A stretch of 64,000 nt of DNA, taken from Sipunculus nudus (Eukaryota; Annelida; Sipuncula; Golfingiida; Sipunculidae). This document shows positions 1-10,615 of the stretch, one piece after another. The stretch spans positions 15,684,001-15,748,000 of the forward strand of contig CM049308.1 of NCBI GenBank assembly GCA_026874595.1, given 5' to 3'. The first letter of the stretch is position 1. Each line of letters begins with the position of its first letter. The notes under the pieces are model-generated. The model was given only the letters and a program-made list of their open reading frames with translations, was not told the origin of the DNA and did not search any database. Both the position numbers and the translations under genes were made by a program.

Positions 1-927
1 AGATATTCAGAAATAAAAAATGTATTATCACTGATGCAGTATTTTTGCTCACCTCGCGTTTGTGTCTTTTACATGTCCAGCTCCGGCGCAAGAGTACTTC
101 AGTGGCAACATATGTAAAATTTTCACATGATGCTATAAACCTCAGATTAAAATCATCCAGCAAGCTCTTGATCTTGCCTTCAGCTCCTAGCGGTTAAACT
201 CCTGTATATTCAACCCCATGACAGTAAATGTTATGAACCAAAGGGTGTCCAACTGGTAGCGCTCTGTGAAAGCCCCGTAACAACTAGTTCACTGTAGCCG
301 GTAACTGAATGTCTACACATGGCCTAGCGGTGTTTATGTATAAAGCGGCCCGCGCGGAGGTCTCTGGCCTTAGGCGGCGCCAGGCAGTTCGTCTGGTTAT
401 GCCTATTTGTGGATTGATTTTGTTGCGCGAGGCTAAACGCTATTACCACAGACTGGATTACATAACGCCATCCAATGCCGATTATTGGCCTTTGTTTCTG
501 ATTTTCAATCAGTTTTGTAATACTTTGGCGGCAGTTGTTAGGGCCCTAGCGTGAATAGAACGACAAAATGTTGAATGTAGTGTGCATGTTTAAATGCCCT
601 GTGATGTAAATCCATAACCTTTGAATATGTATACCTTTTTTTTAATATTAATATATATGATAAGATACATACGACAGAAAACAGTACAAAAAATTGAATA
701 TAAAACTCATTTACTGATTAGCAATGAAACATTAAAACACATCCGCTTTATTTATTTATTTATTTTTTTTTTGGGGGGGGGGGGGGACCTCTCTCTCTCT
801 CTCTCTCTCACGCACACGCACACACACGGGGGGGGGGGGGGGGCTGGAAGTGTGTGTGTGAAAATAGCCAAAATATAATACTGGCACCTATATTTAGTTC
901 CAACCATCGGCCAACCAACCCCCAACC

Positions 928-991
<64 letters not shown>

Positions 992-2082
992 TTCATCAAA
1001 TCACCATAAAGATAATATTTAATGCACGCATAATGCATACACTCGCGTAAATGAGAAAATTTGAACCAGGTGTTAAAGGTACGCATTAATTAACATAGGG
1101 CAACATATAATATTCATCATAATTATAAATATTCACGTTCACTTACCCGTCCAATTATTGAGATTTTCCCAGCGAGTGAACACCTGTAAGGGTACTATAG
1201 TATGTCGCGAGTGAAGTTCAGTAGTCCTTGTCTCGCTTATTAGGCTCGAGTAGGTCTTTTGATGGACCTTAAAAAAGACATGTTGTAGAACTCGCTTTCT
1301 TGCTTCAAGTAGAGTTTCAATATTTGTAAACAGGATTTGTATAAATCATGCCTTTCTCTTGATGAAGGTATTTAGTGATGGTAGATTATGAAAGAGTTGT
1401 TTAGATAAATGCTTTGCTGGTCTCTTGCCGTTATAAGAATGCTTCAAGTGCGGGCGACTGCACAGGGTATACACATGTATATGCAGGCATGTACACCATT
1501 TAACCCTGACGGGGGCGGATTCATTACGTTTGAAAGAGACAGGGTGGGGGGGAGGGGGGGGGTCAATGATGTCCACTAATGTGGTAAAATAAAATTGAAA
1601 TGAAGAAGATAAAATTAAATTACAATAAAGAACATTTAGTCTTGTGCATGTATATGAAAAAAGTTTTAAACCCTTTACGCTATAACCCTTCAGATTTGTC
1701 ACGCTTTGGATCGTTCTTTTATGAAAAAGAATGTGGTATATATACAGGTTAAATAGAGAAGAAATCCAGTCCATATTGATTTAATTAGCCTATAATAGAT
1801 TGAAATCAGTATATATATTTCTTTCTGAAATGCCTAAAATGGATCGATTTTTTCCCCATTTTTACTGTTTTTCTTATATTTCTGTTGGAGCTAACTGGCT
1901 TAATTTGTTAATGCTAGGTTCCCTAAGTTTAAGCATCTGCAGATTTCCATCTTGTCCCATTTTGGTTTCGGACTACATGACAGGAAGGTAGCACACACTC
2001 CCTCCCCCCCCCCCCCCCGGCTCTCTCTCTCTCTCATATATAAGTACCAGTAAATGTTTGTAGTTGGGTTCTGGACTTTCTG
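1..2082. other. Anonymous, low-complexity-rich DNA
   Basis: No gene is supported. It contains a G14 run (773-786), a CT run (788-809), a G16 run (828-843), a TA run (931-987), G runs near 1546-1561 and a C15 run with CT repeats (2004-2036). An 81-codon open frame at 309-554 lies in slightly GC-richer DNA but has no recognisable motif. Confidence 0.6.
931..987. repeat. (TA)n microsatellite
   Basis: Uninterrupted TA dinucleotides. This run generates the spurious YIYIYI open frames in this area. Confidence 0.95.
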
Positions 2083-2348
2083 ATGAACCGAAAGCAATGT
2101 GTGAGAGTAGAAAATGTAGTTTCTTCATGTTGTGGTATCAGTACGGTGCCACATAGGGGTGTGTTCTATCACCTGTGTTATTTATTCTGTAACAAGGCAG
2201 GGTGTGATATTTTTAAATACGCGGATGACGCTGCCATTCTCGGCAGAACCGTTGATTTTGATGAATCTCGCTACCGTCAAGAAATTGCAAAAGCTATCAC
2301 ATGGTGTGGTAAACATCGTCTTTTAGTTGATGTTAAAAAGAAGAAGTA

Positions 2349-3908
2349 CCGTAGATCCGCGTTTTGCCGCCGCACGTCGTCTAATGGCCGCACCCCATGT
2401 TCGTAAATATCTGGAAGGCTCCTTCACTGGAGTAAAAAATTCCCAAAACCTTACTTAATGGCCGCACCACATTCTCACCACGTTCCATTGCCGGGTGGGG
2501 TATGGGAAGTTTTGGGAACACAACGAAAAAAGGTTCATTTCTTAAACGCTAGGCTGCCCTAGATATGCTGCGGTATGCTGATATGTGGTCAGGCATAACA
2601 GTTTTGGGAAACAGTTGCAACTGTGTATGTTGCTTGGCTTTGCTAATTAATTAATTTTATTAATTTGTTAAACCGCCTGATCTACCTGATTAGAATAGAT
2701 GACAATTTGTTCGGTTTATGACGACTCATCCAAGACGAATCCTAGTAGGGCCACGAAATTAATTTGACACATCACTGAATGCCGGAGAATCTTGCGCCTT
2801 AAACTTGACTTATTAAAGTTCAATGGGACATCAAAGCATTGTATGGGACGACTGTAATTTAAACATTATTTAGACATTATACATCGTCGGTCATTTAACA
2901 ACAAAACATTTCAATAAACGACACCCGCGTCGGTGATCATATTTCCAGAACACCTCGGGTTGTGCTGATCATAATATATGCAAAATGGTGTCCGAACCGT
3001 CAACCGGCAAATGATGCAACAGAAAATGATTACGGAACTTGCGGGCCTTGGTGTACCTTGCGCCTTTACCCTGTCTAATTAAACTTCAATGGGACATCAA
3101 AGCCAACGGTGCTCTTTATGATGGCTTTTATTTACACTCTATACAACGTCGGTCAATTAACAACCTTGACAAAACCTTTTAATAAGCGAATCCCGCTTCG
3201 AGCCTTTACGCGTACACCCAGGGTCCTGCTGATCATAATATATGCACACTGGTGCCCGAACCGTCTGCTAGCAAAACGTGCCATATTTAAAGATTACGGA
3301 ACTAGCTGGTGAGGTTATGACCTTTGAGCGCCATCTATTGACAATTTGATGAACGAAGAAGTATCTGAACGTGAACGCAGGTTTAATTGCCGAAGAACGT
3401 ATTGTCTTTGGTTATCTTTTGTTTTACAGTTTATTTTAAAAGAAATGATATGTTCAAGAAATATCTTAAAATAATGTTTTACCGATATTGCAGCCATACT
3501 CAAATATAGGTACAACCGTTAGTCTGGATAGAATGCATAATTTGGCGAGTGAATATCGATCTTTAATCAATCATTGCGTGAAAATTGCCGTGGTTTATGA
3601 CTGACTCAGAAAAGTTTTATAATACATATAAGCATGTTTAAAATATCAATTTTACATTTTATAAAATTAATAATCAATAAAATTAATATACAAATATGCA
3701 GTATCATTGAATATACGTTCCCAGTATTCACTTCTTCCTCAGCCTATTATCGACCATTGGCCCTCGGCGGGCCGTCGAGTCTCTTGTACATGTTTGAATT
3801 CAGCCTAACCTGCGTTTTATAGCCGCATCCCTTGTCGATAAATATTAGTCGGGATTTTCGGCTGTAAGTCTTATTTTATGGCCGCGGCGGCAAAACGCGG
3901 ATCTACGG
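2349..3908. mobile_element. TIR DNA transposon (non-autonomous, TA target) inserted in the LINE
   Basis: The ends are perfect inverted repeats of 25 bp, starting CCGTAGATCCGCGTTTTGCC at 2349 and mirrored at 3884-3908, each flanked by TA (2347-2348 and 3909-3910). This suggests a Tc1/mariner-like target duplication. The interior carries a diverged tandem duplication of about 260 bp (2800-3055 and 3062-3310, each with 'caatgggacatcaaagc' and 'ctgatcataatatatgca'). There is no transposase. It splits the LINE RT frame. Confidence 0.8.
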
Positions 3909-3927
3909 TAACTTTTATTTGAACCCA

Positions 3928-3930
<3 letters not shown>

Positions 3931-3983
<53 letters not shown>
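3931..3983. repeat. (AT)n microsatellite
   Basis: AT dinucleotides inside the LINE remnant, just right of the TA-flanked element. Confidence 0.95.
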
Positions 3984-3986
<3 letters not shown>

Positions 3987-4535
3987 CTACATGCTACTAT
4001 ACCCTGTTTTCATTTATGGTAATGCTGTAGAGATTGTGCCTCGGTGCAAATATCATGGAACTGTTATTGACGATAAACTTAAATGGTCAGATAACACAGA
4101 CGCCTTATGTAAAAAAGGCAGTCAAAGGACGTTTCATATTGATAAGAAAATACTTACTTTGTCTTACACATTGTGTACAAAGTGTGGTAACCTTCAGTAT
4201 TATCGGCTGGTGGAATAATTTCAGTGTCGCTAACAAAGAAAGATTGGAAAGAACGAGGAAAACTGCAGAACGTATATTATTGGTGTAGACTTAGAAAACT
4301 TTGAAAGCATGTATTGTCTAAAGGTGCTGAGTAAGTTTAAAACCATGATGAGAAGTCAGCATCCGTTGAGTGCATGGAGCGATCAGATGGTTGAAATCTG
4401 GAAGTTCTTTATGTGCAAAACAAATCGTTTCAGGGACTCATTCATGCCCAGTGCAGTGCGTTTGTTCAATAAGCATATGTAAAGCATTAATATATTTTCC
4501 AGTCGTTAATCATATGCTTTTTTACACAGTATCAT

Positions 4536-4572
4536 TATTACTATTATTATTATTATTATTAATATTATTATT
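4536..4572. repeat. (ATT)n microsatellite at the LINE 3' side
   Basis: Attattatt repeats 50 bp beyond the LINE stop codon. Simple repeats at the 3' end are usual for CR1-type elements, so this could be the LINE tail. Confidence 0.7.
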
Positions 4573-4671
4573 TTCTTACCTGTCACATATCAGCTGCTTG
4601 ACACCCAAATTCCGTATTGGCATTAAATGATTTCTTATCTTATATATATACATATATGCATGCATATATAA

Positions 4672-4678
<7 letters not shown>

Positions 4679-4712
<34 letters not shown>

Positions 4713-5063
4713 TATATACTGGTGTTAACCAGGCCAGGTGACTACCAGGTGATACTGGGTGTGTAATCAACTCCATATCTGTTTCACACCATGCACTGAT
4801 GAAATCCAGAAAGGCGCATGCACTTTTTATGAAGGAAACATGGCCGAGGGGCACGGCCTTCCCATTAAGCCTGCAGAGCGTTTTTTTAGTGAGAGCTAGA
4901 CATCATAGAACCTTATCATGGCTTGAAAAAGAACACTGATAAAATTCAAATATTATATCTAAATGTTTATTTTGTGTGAAAAATGTCCTAATATATAATC
5001 TAAATTAAAATGATACATATTATTTTTTGTGTGTATATATATATATATATGTATGTATGTATG

Positions 5064-5119
<56 letters not shown>

Positions 5120-5368
5120 GAGTCCCGTTATAACTCGACATTATTTCATTTTAAGCTTGTTTTCATTTAGAAAGGGGTCAGGATATATGAAAGGAGAGAC
5201 CGCTCGTATAAACATCTGAGAAAGATTTAAGAGGACGAGTTATTTGATGACGAGAAATAGAGGTAATTTATAAACGGAGCGTTCGTTTATGACAAACAAA
5301 CGACCACTGTGCCTTTGAACAAACCCGAAGTATTCATATATGTTCACAAATGAAAGGGCAAAGGGTCT

Positions 5369-5423
<55 letters not shown>

Positions 5424-5552
5424 GGGCGGCTTTTAACCCTTTGCGGTTCCATAAACACTTTTGTATATGCCCATATGGGCGATATATACTTATATATATA
5501 TATATATATATGTATACACACATATATATATCTATATATATATATAATATAT
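4679..5552. repeat. Cluster of AT/GTAT microsatellites
   Basis: TA runs at 4679-4718, 5033-5112 (with GTAT units), 5373-5421 and 5489-5552. Between them is unique AT-rich sequence with no gene. Confidence 0.9.
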
Positions 5553-8500
5553 CGAGAGATAGAGAGAGATTAGACCAGGTTTAGTTAATAAATGAATTAT
5601 TGTTAGAATACGGCTAAGTATAATACTCATCTAAATTTATTAAATGATGGGTATTATATGCATGTAGTTACTTACATATGTCCAGTGTATGAATGTAATA
5701 ACTGATTCTATATATGATGTACATGTGGAGAAAACAGAGAAATAAGATGAATAGAAAAAAGCATACATCGACTATATACATGCATACACCATACATATCG
5801 CATCGTCTTAATTCTATATAAAATGCACATGCACCGATTAGAGCAATTTCTAGAGAACCTTCACTATACTTACCACTTTAAATAACGAAATATAAACTCA
5901 GTTCCTATTGTATAAAAAATTATAATCTGTGCACCCATAGACAATGTTCTAGATGCATGCAAGAAACCTTGCACAAATCCATGCATTTTAGAGAGCCCCC
6001 GTTTTTTGTCTCCACACACGATACATATTTTTACACATGTATATATGTATGTGTATTTAAACATATACGTATACATATATTCGACGAACATGTGTATGTG
6101 TGAATTATATTATCCTTATCCAGCTATATATTCACACACAAGCAAATATCAAACGAGGGGACAAGTGCATCTGACGAGCTCTGCTGATATCGATCGCATT
6201 AAAGGTGTTTGGTTGCAGCTATCAGTGTGCGGGACAAGATGACCACCCACAGTGGGAGAGCGGCTAATGGTCCAGTGGCACGTATATGAATACTGATATA
6301 CACCCATGTGACCTATTGCCCGGGACTCTGCGTGGGGTGGCACAGCTGGAATCAGCCTATAGGTTGTTTAATTACTTTTTCATTATAAAACAAATAGGAA
6401 AGACCTCAGATCGTGAGCACTCACACACAGGGGTGGACTGGGAAGTATAATGATAAGCCAATGGTATATATACAAACACTATCTTGGAGCATGGTGGATC
6501 GATGGTATATTCAAAATAATTAAAACCTTGGCCCACTCTCAATCAAATTCCGAAGACATTGCCCGTTTTTTACTCCAATTCTATCCTTGCTCGTAACTTT
6601 CAATTATTTTGTAAAAAGTTCAATATTTAATTATTTTATATGGAATCGAACAAATATACTTCCAGTATTTAATTATGTTGCCCAAAATATCTTTTCTTTT
6701 AAACGCGGTCTTTTTTAAGTTGCCATATTGGCCAGATACCCAAGAGCGGAGTGGTGGATGACCAGGGGCGGGTCTTATATAAGAGTGTGGACTCGGCAAA
6801 CAAGTGTACCAAGATCGAGTGCTAATAGACTTTACACAACTCTCGCATGCAGCAGTATAGTTAAGAAAACGGTGCAAGACGCAAAATCTAGCGCCACTTT
6901 CAGGTAATAAGCGTATGTTTTTTCCAATTCCCCGATTTTTGTTCGAAAAAGAGGGGCGCGCCCTCTTAAAAATCCCTGATGACTGCAGCTTCGTCCGACA
7001 GGGCGTCAATATAAGGGGATGGGGTGGGGGGGGGGGGGAGATATATACTCCCCCCCCCCCCACACACAGTTTTTAGCAAGGGGGGGGGGGGGGTGGCCAT
7101 CCGTCCTGTTATTCAGAGAATCAATTTTACATATTGAAAATTAAATATATTAATAATTAGAGGAGCGGTGAGATTTTCACGGTCGGTGCCAACGCATGCA
7201 AGATGAGATCTCTGCGGGCTTAATAGGAAGGCTGTACCCCACAACCGTGTATCACTCACAGACGAGTGCGTCTTTTGGAAGGTTTGTCGGTGTTATGATC
7301 AAGCAATGGGGTTGATTACACACCCACCTGCAGGTGTGGTAGACTCCGGGCCTGGGTGACATCAGTATATAAATAAAATGACAGGAAGCAAGTGCTACCG
7401 CCGTGTCAAGTAGTCACAAACCGAAATGGAAGTCTGCATATGTAAATATTGAGCTTAAATGTAGATAAGGCAGCATTTAAAAATGGAGGCGATTATGTCC
7501 ACCAAAAAAATCTAGAAAAAAAAAAAAACAGCAGCAGGAGTTGTATAGGAGTCAATGGTCGTCTTTATAGCTCTCCCAGCTATAGACTCGGTGAACTTTC
7601 GCCATGCCGTTGGCGGCATCCATCTGTCGTCCGTCTGCATGGGCATCCATTTTCAAATGATTCTTCTACTTTATTCCTCATCCGATTTCAATATTGACTG
7701 TATTATGTAATAGGACTAGGTGTGGGCTGTTAAACTTCCACACAGAATTTTGAAATTCGTTCAACTGTTTTTTTTTCAAAATCATAAAAAAATACTTATG
7801 CCCTTTACTTCTTGCGCCATTTTGAATTTGCTTGTTTTGTCAGAGAGGGCTATAAACGCCTCCTTTTAAACCTCTACGCAAATTTTTAATATGTAGGTGG
7901 GGTCACATGAAATACCAAGTTTCTGTAAAGTTAATTATGTATACATGCACTCAGAGAAAAATTACATATTTTAATGTTGCGGGATGAGCATCTTCGGCAT
8001 TGACCTTGGTTTTTACTTGTAATTATTGGCTAGATGTATAGAGTATAGTAAGAGTAAAAGCATCATGTATGCATTTCTTCAAGATGGAGCTAGAAGAAGA
8101 AGAGAGAGAAAAAAAAAAGAAAAAAACATTTTGCAAATTATTAGGAAAACCGTGATAAAAGAAGTAGTAATATGGAAATAGCGGTTAATTGTTAAGGTAG
8201 TATGATAGTAAAGGTATCAACTATGTAGAAGTCGTTGAAGTAAATAATATACATGCTGCAGGAACATGGCAAAATATATCCGGGTTTGACTTATGTACCT
8301 CCATTGTGATACAAAAACCACAACAGTCTATAAACCTAATGACTACGGCAGCGCTGCCTTACCTGACAGTATTTGTAGTAACATTGAGGGCTAATCTATT
8401 CTCATCATCCCAATCAACGTAGCGTAACGTGTTCCACCCCGAGCACCGAGGAACCTCTCCCAATTCTCAACGCCCACCCGGGCACACCAAATCACGTCCT

Positions 8501-9220
8501 GTATTATAACAGTCTCCAAATTATAGCGGCAAGCCCAGGTCTTGGCGGGTTCCACTGTGTTTGTCATACCTGCTACTAAAGCACTATATAATTGGCAGGA
8601 GAATGTAGGCATTGTGAAAGGTATGCCGACCCGTGTTCATCGAACGTCCGTCCAACTGCAGGGAGCTACATGTAACGAACTGTGGCACAACACTGAATAT
8701 ACCATTAATTCCTTTGATGGCAGTTTCTGTCAGCCTATAGAAAAATAGCAGTTGGATACATACTGTATTTTATGGAAAAAAATCTTGTACTACAAAATTG
8801 ACAGAAAACCTTTACTGTGAGCATGGCCTGCAACACCCACAGGTCCAATGAGGTTCCTCCTATTAGTACAGCATTCTTCCACTAGGTGTCAGGACAGTAT
8901 TTGCATGATCTTACAAGACTAAGCAAAACAATACAATATACCCGCGTCTGCACCCATATAAAAATGAATCAAATTTATCTTATCCCAATACAGACCCGTC
9001 TCAACACAAATATATATATATATTGTACAGAGGAAACAAACATACAAACAGAAAAAAAGAATATGTTATAGACATACATGTGCCAATATATCATGGCTTA
9101 CACCGTTCACGAGTATAATTATCAATACAAATTGTTTGTGGTTTTAAATAAATCTCAGGAGATAAAATTTTAAGCTCTTAAAACAATATCTTAACACATT
9201 TTATTGTATAAACCGCTTTT
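5553..9220. other. Gene-free stretch with G/C homopolymers
   Basis: No exon is supported. It holds G/C runs at 7026-7038, 7050-7061 and 7080-7093. A dispersed repeat spans about 7222-7452, with an inverted relative at about 15600-15815. Another repeat-like stretch covers about 7560-7870 ('agctctcccagctatagactcggtgaactttcgcc' region). Two TATA-like sites with neighbouring GC-box or CRE-like sequences (6765-6783 and 7361-7375) are visible but have no gene downstream. Confidence 0.5.
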
Positions 9221-9360
9221 TGACATAAAAGCAGACCGATCGCTAGTGAAGCATGCTTTTCTAGCGAAGCGGTTGGTACACCGGACTTGTGCGCCACCGA
9301 CATGGGTTCGAAACCGGGATCGGTCCAATGTTTTCCCCTGATCAATTTGTCTTAGTAACA
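9221..9360 (+). repeat. 5' LTR (5'-truncated) with tRNA-like A and B boxes
   Basis: Matches the 3' LTR from TGACATAAAAGCAGACCG to the terminal GTAACA. It contains TAGCGAAGCGGTTGG (A-box-like) and, about 30 nt later, GGTTCGAAACC (B-box-like), the layout of a tRNA or an RNA polymerase III type-2 promoter. Confidence 0.8.
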
Positions 9361-9363
9361 AAA

Positions 9364-9381
9364 TGGGGGCTCGTCCGGGAT
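9364..9381 (+). other. Primer binding site for tRNA-Pro
   Basis: TGGGGGCTCGTCCGGGAT is 3 nt past the LTR and is the exact complement of the tRNA-Pro 3' end, the same PBS used by many gamma-type retroviruses and some Gypsy elements. A second, imperfect PBS-like site (TGGGAGCTCGTCC) lies at 10339-10351. Confidence 0.85.
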
Positions 9382-9527
9382 TCTTATAATAGTTTTGAAA
9401 ATATATTAGGCCTTGACCTGGACACATTGTTTTATCATACATTGTTTACAAGATTACATATTGTTTACAGTACATTGTTTACAGGATTTATTTCAGTGGT
9501 TTTTTGTTATTGTTTTAACATCTTAAC

Positions 9528-9662
9528 ATGGCAGATTTCAAAACTGAGATATTTGTTGACGATCCCGACCCTGATCAACTTGAACAGTTGACAAAGGAAC
9601 AGTTGTTGCGTTTGGGACAACACTTAGGGCTAAGTGTGAAAAAAAGCTTTGAGAAAGCCTGA
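9528..9662 (+). pseudogene. Truncated gag start of the LTR element
   Basis: Opens MADFKTEIFVDDPDPDQLEQ and stops after 44 codons at TGA. The following bases continue in gag-like style in another frame with further stops. It is non-functional. The acidic N-terminus resembles Gypsy gag starts seen in invertebrates. Confidence 0.6.
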
Positions 9663-10455
9663 TAACATTGCTAAAATCATGCAAGATCTAGTTAGCAAAG
9701 GTTAAATTGAAGAGAATGAAGTTGAAACATAAAAAATGACAGCCTTGCTATGTAATTAGAATTAAAAAAGTTGGAAATGCTACAAGAGACAGCATTAAGG
9801 TAGAGGTGAGAGAATATTCCAGCGGACACAGAAGCGTGTAAGTCAGTTTGTGTGACCTATTCCGATAAGTGCGCCAATTATAGATTTTCTTCATATTTTC
9901 TTCTGGATTTGTAACGGATCTTTAATGGTCTTCAGTTTGCTTTCGGGATTGTTACAAGAGCTTAACATTGGACTGTTATTCTCTGAGAAGATTTGTGTGG
10001 ACTGTTCATCTGAATTATATGCTTTAAAGGACTTGTCGCTGTGACAGTGGTGGTATCCAGGTACTGTACACTTTGTTTATTAGGCTTTGTGATTATATTG
10101 ATTTGCTGTTATACTGTTGTTGTACTGTGTAATTGTATTGATTTTGTGTATTGGAATGTTAGGGTTTTTTAAAGAATTAATTATAGTTATTTGTTAACAA
10201 AAACACTGACTTCTTTATTCATTCCCCTAGACATTTCACGCTGCCTAGTGTTACAGAATCTGTTTTTTTTTTTCATTACAAAATTTATGTTCATCACGCA
10301 TAGGTGATCTGTTGATATTAGGTTCCGTAACATAAAATTGGGAGCTCGTCCAACGTGACGGTAAAACTTTGTGGCCCAGGGAATAAGCTCACCAAAGTGT
10401 GACTCCTGGGATAATTAGTCTTGTTCTGATAGCAGAACGCTCTTAAGAGGGGGTG

Positions 10456-10615
10456 TGTTACGGGGTGACATAAAAGCAGACCGAACTGTCTCGCTAGTGA
10501 AGCATGCTTTGTTTTCTAGGGAAGCGGTTGGTACGCCGGACTTGTGCGCCACCGACATGGGTTCGAAACCGGAATCAGCCCAATGTTTTCCCCTGATCAA
10601 TTTGTCTTCGTAACA
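10456..10615 (+). repeat. 3' LTR, complete (160 bp)
   Basis: Begins TGTTACGGGGTGACATAAAA directly after the purine tract AAGAGGGGG and ends CTTCGTAACA. It carries the same tRNA-like A and B boxes as the left copy. The substitutions between copies show the element is not recent. Confidence 0.85.

Larger units (their letters stand above)
2083..4482 (+). mobile_element. LINE (non-LTR retrotransposon) remnant: reverse transcriptase, interrupted
   Basis: At 2205-2346 the plus strand reads an RT palm segment, DIFKYADDAAILGRTVDFDES, with the catalytic YADD at 2218-2229. The protein resumes after the inserted element at 4008 with VFIYGNAVEIVPRCKYHGTV, then DDKLKWSDNTDALCKKG. It changes frame at about 4150 and ends MPSAVRLFNKHM with stop TAA at 4480-4482. 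The tail is of the CR1/Jockey-type RT thumb and C-terminal kind, though the clade is not certain. Frameshifts and the insertion make it non-functional. Confidence 0.85.
9221..10615 (+). mobile_element. Short LTR retrotransposon, internally deleted
   Basis: A direct repeat pair, 9221-9360 and 10456-10615, flanks a tRNA-Pro-type primer binding site (9364-9381, TGGGGGCTCGTCCGGGAT), a broken gag start (9528-9662) and a purine tract (10444-10453). The LTR runs TGTTACGG...CGTAACA. The left LTR lacks its first approximately 20 bp. There is no pol. Gypsy-type ancestry is likely from the gag start and PBS but is not proven. Confidence 0.8.

Noticed and set aside
309-554. 81-codon frame MSTHGLAVFMYKAARAEV...
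   Set aside because: Slightly GC-rich but without any recognisable domain or exon signals.
808-1086. YIYIYI-type frames over AT microsatellites (also at 5010, 5340, 21560, 48282)
   Set aside because: They are translations of dinucleotide repeats.
6765-6783. GC box plus TATATAAG as a core promoter
   Set aside because: No coding exon or transcript feature could be found downstream in either direction.
8391-8612. 73-codon minus-strand frame MPTFSCQLYSALVAGMT...
   Set aside because: No motif and no neighbouring exon. It may be repeat-derived.
9240-9320. tRNA-Thr-like gene
   Set aside because: The same sequence recurs in both direct repeats that flank a PBS and purine tract, so it is part of an LTR, not a tRNA gene.
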